DNA of 34,211 nucleotides from Gammaproteobacteria bacterium (GTDB lineage: Bacteria > Pseudomonadota > Gammaproteobacteria > Eutrophobiales > Eutrophobiaceae): positions 1-34,211 of the forward strand of contig JAJFKK010000046.1 in assembly GCA_021773245.1 (NCBI GenBank), in the 5' to 3' direction. A model generated the notes under the pieces. That model had not been told where the DNA came from and ran no database searches. It was given only the letters and a program-made list of their open reading frames with translations. A program made the position numbers and the translations under genes. Of this stretch, positions 27,582 through 34,211 are shown in pieces. Numbering within the stretch: the stretch's first letter is position 1; the number at the start of each line of letters is the position of its first letter.

Positions 27582-28754
27582 ATGAATTTTAAAAATTACA
27601 AAATTAACTGCTTATTGTTTTTACTATCTTTTTTAGTACTTACTGCCTGTGAAAAAGACAATGCTAGCGTACAAGCACAAACTCAAACTGCCCCTGAAGT
27701 CACTGTCGCAACACCATTAATTAAAGAAGTTACCGATTGGGACGAGTTTACTGGTCGACTTTATGCTGTTGAATCCGTCGAAATACAACCGAGAGTTAGC
27801 GGATATTTACAATCTGTCAACTTCACTGAAGGCAGCATAATAAACAAAGGTGATCTTCTCTACGTTATTGACCCTCGTCCTTATCAGGCAGAACTGGACC
27901 AAGCAAAAGCCGAATTAGAAAAAGCCAAAGCAGACCAACAATTAGCAGAAAACGATCTCGCACGGGCTGAACGACTTTTTAATACACGAGTAATGCCTGA
28001 AGAAGAATTGGATTCACGTAGAAACAAAAAGTTATCGGCTATCGCTTCAGTACATGCAGCAATTGCTGCGGTTGTTGCGGCAGAACTTAACATTGAATTT
28101 ACACGCATCAAATCGCCTATTACTGGCAGAATAGGTCAAACAAATATTACTAAAGGGAATCTTGTTACTTCTGGAGACGATAATTCTAATATCCTTACGA
28201 CTATTGTCTCACTGGATCCAATTTATGTTTATTTTACTGCCGATGAACAAAGTGTCCTGCATTACACGCGAATGGATATGGCGGGTATGCGCAAATCTTC
28301 CAGAACAACGGCAAACCCGGTTTATTTACGTTTGGCTGATGAAGAAGAATATATGCATAAAGGTCATATGGATTTTGTTGATAATCAGATTGATATGGCG
28401 ACCGGCACAATGCGTGGTCGAGCCATAGTCGAGAATCCTGATTTATTACTAGTACCAGGTATGTTTGCCGATGTTAAATTGTTGGGAGAAGGTCCCTACG
28501 AAGCAGTATTGATTCCTGACTCAGCTATTAATCTGGATCAAACGAATAAATTTGTTTATGTCTTAGATGAAAATAATATCGTCGAACGTCGACAGATAAA
28601 AACCGGCAATACACAAGGTAGTCTACGCGTTATACGAGAAGGACTAACAAAAGATGATCGTATAATTATTAATGGTCTTCAACGTGTCCGTGCAGGTATA
28701 GAAGTATTGCCAGAAGAAAGCACCATAGAATCCAGCACAGTAATTAAAGGATAG
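27582..28754 (+). CDS. RND efflux periplasmic adaptor (membrane fusion lipoprotein)
   Basis: Lipobox-like LVLTACEKDN; VEIQPRVSGYLQSVNFTEGSIINKGDLLYVIDPRPYQAELDQAKAEL; FTRIKSPITGRIGQTNITKGNLV. Confidence 0.96.
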   Translation: MNFKNYKINCLLFLLSFLVLTACEKDNASVQAQTQTAPEVTVATPLIKEVTDWDEFTGRLYAVESVEIQPRVSGYLQSVNFTEGSIINKGDLLYVIDPRPYQAELDQAKAELEKAKADQQLAENDLARAERLFNTRVMPEEELDSRRNKKLSAIASVHAAIAAVVAAELNIEFTRIKSPITGRIGQTNITKGNLVTSGDDNSNILTTIVSLDPIYVYFTADEQSVLHYTRMDMAGMRKSSRTTANPVYLRLADEEEYMHKGHMDFVDNQIDMATGTMRGRAIVENPDLLLVPGMFADVKLLGEGPYEAVLIPDSAINLDQTNKFVYVLDENNIVERRQIKTGNTQGSLRVIREGLTKDDRIIINGLQRVRAGIEVLPEESTIESSTVIKG

Positions 28755-28760
28755 TTTGCC

Positions 28761-31700
28761 ATGAAGTTTGGTCATTTCTTTATTGACAGACCGCGATTCG
28801 CTGCTGTTATTTCCATGCTGATTCTAATTCTTGGCGCATTGTCGTATGGCAAACTACCAATAACACAATATCCTGAAATTGCTCCGCCAACGATAATAGT
28901 TAATGCAACTTATCCTGGTGCTTCACCACAAGTGATCGCTGATACGGTAGCAACACCTATAGAGCAGGAAATTAATGGCATAGAGAATATGCTCTATATG
29001 ACCTCACAGTCTACAAGTGACGGCGCAATGTCATTAACTATCACCTTTGAACAAGGCACTGATCTAGATACTGCACAAGTACAAGTACAAAACCGCATCG
29101 CTAAAGCAGAACCCAAATTACCCGAAGATGTTCGACGTTTAGGGATTATTGCACGAAAAAGTTCACCTAACTTTATGATGGTCGTACACCTATTGTCCCC
29201 AGACAATAGTCAGGACGAACTTTATATCAGTAATTATGCTTTATTGCAGATACGTGATCAGATCGCCCGTATTGATGGCGTTGGAGAACTTATCGTATTT
29301 GGTGCACGAGAATACAGTATGCGTATTTGGTTAAACCCGGAACGCATGGCTGCATTTCAATTATCCGCTACAGAAGTAGTGAGTGCATTACGCGCACAAA
29401 ACGTACAAGTTGCAGGCGGGAAATTGGGCCAGTCGCCAATGCCTCTAGATAATTCATTTCAATATACGATTACAGCCCAGGGTCGTTTTATCGATGCTGA
29501 ACAATTTAGCAATGTAATTGTTAAACGTGGCGAAGATGGAAGATTAACGCGTCTTGCTGATATCGCGCGAGTAGAAATTGGCGGCAAAGACTACGCTAGA
29601 AATAGTTATTTGAATGGTAAAAATGCAGTGGCTATTGCTATTTTCCAGCGCCCTGGTAGTAATGCATTGGAAACATCAGATCAAATCATCAATACCATGG
29701 AGTCCTTATCAAAAGACTTCCCTCCGGGTATCGAGTATCGCATCGTTTATAACCCGACCGAATTCATTGAACAGTCGATAGAAAAAGTTTACTTAACTAT
29801 TATTGAAGCAATCTTTCTGGTTGTATTAGTCATTATTATATTCCTGCAATCATGGCGTGCCGCTATTATTCCTATTGCAGCTATCCCTGTTTCTCTAATA
29901 GGCACATTCGCTGTTATGGCAGCAATGGGTTATTCACTAAATAGCTTGTCGCTTTTTGGCTTAGTGCTTGCGATCGGTATTGTTGTTGATGATGCTATTG
30001 TTGTTGTAGAAGACATACAAAGAAACCTTGAAAAAGGTATACCCGCACGAGACGCGGCAAGAATCACAATGACTGAAGTCGGAAGTGCGTTGATCTCTAT
30101 GGCATTGGTATTGGTTGCTGTATTTCTTCCAAGTGCTTTTCTTGGAGGTATACCTGGTGCTTTCTTTAAACAGTTTGCCTTAACAATTTCCGTCGCAACA
30201 GTTATCTCTGCTTTTAACTCACTAACATTAAGTCCGGCATTAGGTCGTTTATTACTTAGAGCACCTGAACATCTAAATAATGGTAATGGCCATGGCCATG
30301 GTAATGATAATAATAAAAAACCGAACTTTTTTTATCGTGGCTTTAATATTTTATTCAATGCAAGCAGTAAGAAATATGGAAAGCTAATTGCTTTTTTTGT
30401 ACATAGACCTCTAATCATGGTTACTGTTTTTATAATCTTAATCAGTAGCACTTATTTTATACTCCAAAAAGTACCCAAAGGGTTTATTCCTCAACAGGAT
30501 CAAGGTTACTTAATTACAATTATTCAGTTACCAAAAGGTGCATCTTTAGAAAGAACAGATAAAGTTGTAGAAGAAGCAACAAAAATTGCACAACAAAACC
30601 CCGGGATTACAAATGTCGTCGCTTTTGCTGGTCTTTCTGCAGCTACGTTTACCACTGCTAGTAATGCTGCAGCAATGTTTGTTTTATTAAAACCTTTTGA
30701 AGAACGCGAAGGAATTAAAGAGCAATCAGCAAGTGCTGTCGCCGGACAACTTTATGGCGCGCTAAATTCAATACAAGAAGCTTCATTTTTTGTAGTTCAA
30801 CCACCTTCTGTTCGTGGCATGGGTCGCGGTGGTGGTTTTAAAATGATTATTCAGGATAAAAGCGGACTGGGTTTACCTGCACTTGAAGCGGCAACATGGC
30901 AGCTTGCGGGCGCAGCAAATGAAAACCCGAAATTGAAACAGGTTTTCAGCACTATCGATTCCAGTACACCTCAATATTTTCTTGATATTAATCGCACTCG
31001 TTCTGAAATGCTAAATGTTCCAGTTGAAAATATATTTGAAACCTTACAAACATTTCTCGGTTCAAATTACATTAATGATTTTAATTTGTTTGGTAAAACC
31101 TATCAGGTAATTGCACAGGCTGATGCACCTTATCGCCTTGAACCTTCCGATATTATGCGTTTACGTGCTAAAAACAGTAATGGTGATATGGTGCCGCTAG
31201 GTTCAATTTTAAAAGCAAACCTGATTCAAGGCGCTGACCGAATTGTACGTTATAACCTCTACCCTTCAGCTGAGCTACAAGGTAGTAGTATTCCTGGTGT
31301 TAGTACTGGCGAAGCTTTAATTGAAATGGAAAAACTGGCAAAAGACATACTCCCAGCAGGCATTAGTTTTGAATGGACAGAAATTGCATTACAAGAGAAA
31401 CTGGGTGGCAACGTTGGCATAATTATATTTCCATTAAGTGTTCTCTTTGTTTTCCTTTTGTTATCGGCTCAATATGAAAGCTGGACACTACCAATCACAA
31501 TAATTTTAATCGTACCTTTATGTGTTTTGTTTGCGCTCACCGGTATTCACTTGCGCGGTATGGATAATAATATTTTAACGCAAATAGGTTTTATCGTACT
31601 TATCGGACTCGCCAGTAAAAATGCAATCTTAATGGTTGAGTTTGCAAGACAACTTGAACGTGAAGGTAAAAATCATATTGACGCTGCTATTGAAGCCGCA

Positions 31701-31925
31701 CAAATTCGACTACGCCCTATTCTGATGACAGCATTTGCGTTTATTTTAGGTGTCGTTCCTTTGATGATATCGACAGGTGCAGGCGCAGAGATGCGACAAG
31801 TATTAGGTACAACCGTATTCAGTGGCATGCTTGGTGTAACAATGCTTGGTTTGTTTTTAACCCCGGTCTTTTACGTCATCATCCGTGGCATGGTTTTAAA
31901 AAGCAGTAAAAATGCTAACGCATAA
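28761..31925 (+). CDS. HAE1-family RND efflux permease (AcrB/MexF-like)
   Basis: FFIDRPRFAAVISMLILILGALSYGKLPITQYPEIAPPTIIVNATYPGAS; GLVLAIGIVVDDAIVVVEDIQRN; GFIPQQDQGYLI; GLASKNAILMVEFARQL; 1054 aa. Confidence 0.97.
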   Translation: MKFGHFFIDRPRFAAVISMLILILGALSYGKLPITQYPEIAPPTIIVNATYPGASPQVIADTVATPIEQEINGIENMLYMTSQSTSDGAMSLTITFEQGTDLDTAQVQVQNRIAKAEPKLPEDVRRLGIIARKSSPNFMMVVHLLSPDNSQDELYISNYALLQIRDQIARIDGVGELIVFGAREYSMRIWLNPERMAAFQLSATEVVSALRAQNVQVAGGKLGQSPMPLDNSFQYTITAQGRFIDAEQFSNVIVKRGEDGRLTRLADIARVEIGGKDYARNSYLNGKNAVAIAIFQRPGSNALETSDQIINTMESLSKDFPPGIEYRIVYNPTEFIEQSIEKVYLTIIEAIFLVVLVIIIFLQSWRAAIIPIAAIPVSLIGTFAVMAAMGYSLNSLSLFGLVLAIGIVVDDAIVVVEDIQRNLEKGIPARDAARITMTEVGSALISMALVLVAVFLPSAFLGGIPGAFFKQFALTISVATVISAFNSLTLSPALGRLLLRAPEHLNNGNGHGHGNDNNKKPNFFYRGFNILFNASSKKYGKLIAFFVHRPLIMVTVFIILISSTYFILQKVPKGFIPQQDQGYLITIIQLPKGASLERTDKVVEEATKIAQQNPGITNVVAFAGLSAATFTTASNAAAMFVLLKPFEEREGIKEQSASAVAGQLYGALNSIQEASFFVVQPPSVRGMGRGGGFKMIIQDKSGLGLPALEAATWQLAGAANENPKLKQVFSTIDSSTPQYFLDINRTRSEMLNVPVENIFETLQTFLGSNYINDFNLFGKTYQVIAQADAPYRLEPSDIMRLRAKNSNGDMVPLGSILKANLIQGADRIVRYNLYPSAELQGSSIPGVSTGEALIEMEKLAKDILPAGISFEWTEIALQEKLGGNVGIIIFPLSVLFVFLLLSAQYESWTLPITIILIVPLCVLFALTGIHLRGMDNNILTQIGFIVLIGLASKNAILMVEFARQLEREGKNHIDAAIEAAQIRLRPILMTAFAFILGVVPLMISTGAGAEMRQVLGTTVFSGMLGVTMLGLFLTPVFYVIIRGMVLKSSKNANA

Positions 31926-31936
31926 AAAAAGCCGCA

Positions 31937-32545
31937 ATGATAAGACAAACCATCGCCGCTTTTAGTATTTTGAAACCATTCAAATCAATCTCAATCTGCC
32001 AGATGGTGATGTGCGTTGCTGCTTTTCTTGCAACAAATGCTGCTTCGTTATCCGCAGCGGAGAGTGCGCCATATCAAGAAGCTGCTGTTGTTGAGAACCC
32101 ATACGTCAAACCCGTTAAACCTCTGATAGGTGCGATTCGGCCGAATTTTAGCCTGCCTGATGTTAATGGCGTGATGCGTGAAGTCAGTGAATGGGATGGC
32201 AAAGTATTAATCCTGAATTTCTGGGCAACGTGGTGCATGCCGTGTTTGAAAGAAATTCCCGAATTTATTCAACTACAGGAAAAATACGGGGAACAGGGAT
32301 TACAGTTTGTCGGAATAGCCCTGCAAGAAGCAGATGAAATTAAACCTTATATGAAGAAAACAGCCATGAACTACCCGTCGCTACTCGGAATAGATAAGGT
32401 CAAAGAAGTGGCGAGGTTATTCGGAAACCGATTTGTTGTTCTCCCCTACACAGTCGTGATTGATCGTGACAGCAAAATTTACTTTATTCGCAGCGGACCG
32501 ATTAAATACGAAGAAACAGAAGCGTTAATCAAATCAATATTATAA
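31937..32545 (+). CDS. TlpA-like thioredoxin-fold protein
   Basis: IRPNFSLPDVNGVMREVSEWDGKVLILNFWATWCMPCLKEIPEFIQLQEKYG with CMPC active site. Confidence 0.93.
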   Translation: MIRQTIAAFSILKPFKSISICQMVMCVAAFLATNAASLSAAESAPYQEAAVVENPYVKPVKPLIGAIRPNFSLPDVNGVMREVSEWDGKVLILNFWATWCMPCLKEIPEFIQLQEKYGEQGLQFVGIALQEADEIKPYMKKTAMNYPSLLGIDKVKEVARLFGNRFVVLPYTVVIDRDSKIYFIRSGPIKYEETEALIKSIL

Positions 32546-32961
32546 ATCCATATATGAATATTGATCTAAATCGAATCAATGCTGAACTGAGAATTAAATG
32601 AATTATGTGGGTAGTCCAATTACTGACATAAACAATTATTAATTAAAGTACTGACCCTGACGGATTAAAATGGCGCGCCCTGAAGGATATACTGGGCACT
32701 GGATTGAACACATAAATCTCTATAATTAATTATTCTTGAAATAATCAATGTCGAGCATAAGTAACCATATCGGTATTTTAACTTAATACGAGTTGGCTTC
32801 TAGTCCAGAAGTCTATTAGATAATGGTTCCAATCTGTATATAAAACTAACCTCTTTCATTTTAGAATATTTTTATAGTACAATGACTGAAGGCTCAAGAA
32901 TCGGTTCAGGGACGCTCAATAATAATAGTGTGAAATGTACTGTTCACAAAGAGGTTCCTGA

Positions 32962-33963
32962 TTGTTTCAACGATTCAAGAATACTTGGTGTTTTTACCTT
33001 GTTTTATTTATCGCTTTGCCAGTGTATGCCTTTGAACCAGGGCTATACGGCTCCCTTCGTTTGCAAGGTGAGTATGTTGAGCCCGATAACAAACCCAATA
33101 ACTTTGACAGTTATGTAGCGCCACGAGATGCTTACTCAAGAATTGGTTTAAAAATAGCCCATTCTTTCACGAGTGAATGGTCGGCTCTTTTCCAGATAGA
33201 AGCTGCACTTGATCTGGCAAACCTAGCTATACAAGGTACTTGGGATCAAGATGAAGACTTAAGAATTTTCAAGCTTGATATTTCTGGTCCTTTAGGGTTG
33301 TTGTCATATGGTAGAGACTGGCTTCCCTATTACAATAAAATTGCATACCCGGTTGATTACTTTAGTAGTTATTACAGTGGCTTTGCTACATTCACCACTT
33401 TTCGTTTGGACGATATCCTCTATTACACTTCACCCACACATAACGGGATTCAGTTTTCGATAGCGACATCAAAAGATAATGGCTCGACAGATGAAAGCAG
33501 GAACCAATATACAGTTTCATATACAAACAAAGTATTGACATTAGCAGCGGGTGTTGATGATTTAGGTGGTAATGGCAACACAAAAATACTTGGCTGGGCT
33601 GCTTCGTATAAAAAAGGCTCATGGTACCTTGCTGCTAAATATGAGCGCTTTAATAGTGATATAGCGGGGAATGGCTGGGCTGCAAATGGAACAGAAGCTG
33701 TTAACTTTTTAGTACAACATACTGTTGGGAAACATGTGCTACGGGCAATGCTGGCTAATGTTGATAATTACGGTGAATTTGTTTTCCATACTGGCTGGGA
33801 CTTCCATTATAACGAAAGGACAAAACTGTTCTTTGAGTATTATCAAGAACAGGAAACGGCTGCAATAGCAGACGTCAGGCAAACAACATCATCCGGTAGT
33901 AACTCCGATCCTGCCGATAGTGGAGGCCGAAGCTTGCTTGTTGGGATTAGGTATGATTTCTAA
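32962..33963 (+). CDS. Gram-negative porin-like outer membrane protein
   Basis: TTG start preceded by AAAGAGG; signal peptide ending in YAFEPGLYGSLRLQGEY; alternating beta-strand pattern; ends in LLVGIRYDF with terminal Phe. Confidence 0.85.
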   Translation: MFQRFKNTWCFYLVLFIALPVYAFEPGLYGSLRLQGEYVEPDNKPNNFDSYVAPRDAYSRIGLKIAHSFTSEWSALFQIEAALDLANLAIQGTWDQDEDLRIFKLDISGPLGLLSYGRDWLPYYNKIAYPVDYFSSYYSGFATFTTFRLDDILYYTSPTHNGIQFSIATSKDNGSTDESRNQYTVSYTNKVLTLAAGVDDLGGNGNTKILGWAASYKKGSWYLAAKYERFNSDIAGNGWAANGTEAVNFLVQHTVGKHVLRAMLANVDNYGEFVFHTGWDFHYNERTKLFFEYYQEQETAAIADVRQTTSSGSNSDPADSGGRSLLVGIRYDF

Positions 33964-34211
33964 TGAATCAATCTAATTTCACTCTCTTCCAACCCATGAA
34001 GTTTAAAACGAAAACTCAGTGGCAAATACGTATTCAGTCACTATTTTTATTCGTAATCTCCACCTTTCCAATATCGCTTGCTAATGCTGAAACGAACAAC
34101 ACTGCAAAACTTTCTTTTACTCCTGAAGAGCAAGCGTTCATTAAAGAGCACCCGGTCATTGTAGTTGGTGGGGAAACAGACTGGCCACCCTATGATTTCG
34201 TAGAAAATGGT
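33963..34211 (+). CDS. N-terminus of a protein with a periplasmic solute-binding (SBP_bac_3-like) sensor domain, truncated by the window end
   Basis: ATG overlaps the porin stop (TAATG); signal peptide ...SLFLFVISTFPISLANAE then LSFTPEEQAFIKEHPVIVVGGETDWPPYDFVENG. Confidence 0.75.
   Translation, partial: MNQSNFTLFQPMKFKTKTQWQIRIQSLFLFVISTFPISLANAETNNTAKLSFTPEEQAFIKEHPVIVVGGETDWPPYDFVENG

Noticed and set aside
32882-33118. 78-aa ORF upstream of and overlapping the porin start in a different frame
   Set aside because: The porin frame has a good RBS, signal peptide and full barrel; this ORF has none of these.

Overview
The window looks like an AT-rich gammaproteobacterial chromosome segment. 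The call is by gene content: ccmI, ettA, cmoA/cmoB, trhO, roxA and katG. No rRNA, tRNA, CRISPR array or intact transposon was recognised. Left to right it carries: a CcmI-like TPR protein; a YafJ-type class II glutamine amidotransferase; a PAS/HD-GYP phosphodiesterase; ettA followed closely by a PP2C phosphatase; a Spy/CpxP-like gene with an in-frame TAA; a His-rich DUF2946-like protein plus a TonB receptor; a parvulin; a minus-strand YkgJ/RoxA/GNAT cluster; katG with a convincing OxyR-type operator and promoter; a SpoU methyltransferase; a small accessory patch (BrnT/BrnA-like toxin-antitoxin, small MshEN-like protein, membrane protein, NYN/PIN-like protein, gene remnants); a PQQ sugar dehydrogenase; a tight trhO-GST-cmoA-cmoB cluster; an orphan GspG-like pseudopilin with a GGDEF/EAL protein; a divergent J-domain/PilZ protein; an RND adaptor/pump plus TlpA-like thioredoxin; and a porin overlapping the start of a truncated solute-binding-domain sensor. 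The observations most worth follow-up are the trhO-GST-cmoAB wobble-uridine cluster, the stand-alone MshEN-like protein, the J-domain/PilZ fusion beside the pseudopilin and GGDEF/EAL pair, the OxyR-like katG promoter, a consensus CRP-type site, and two reading frames each broken by a TAA where CAA would fit. All assignments were made by eye from the sequence, with no database searches.
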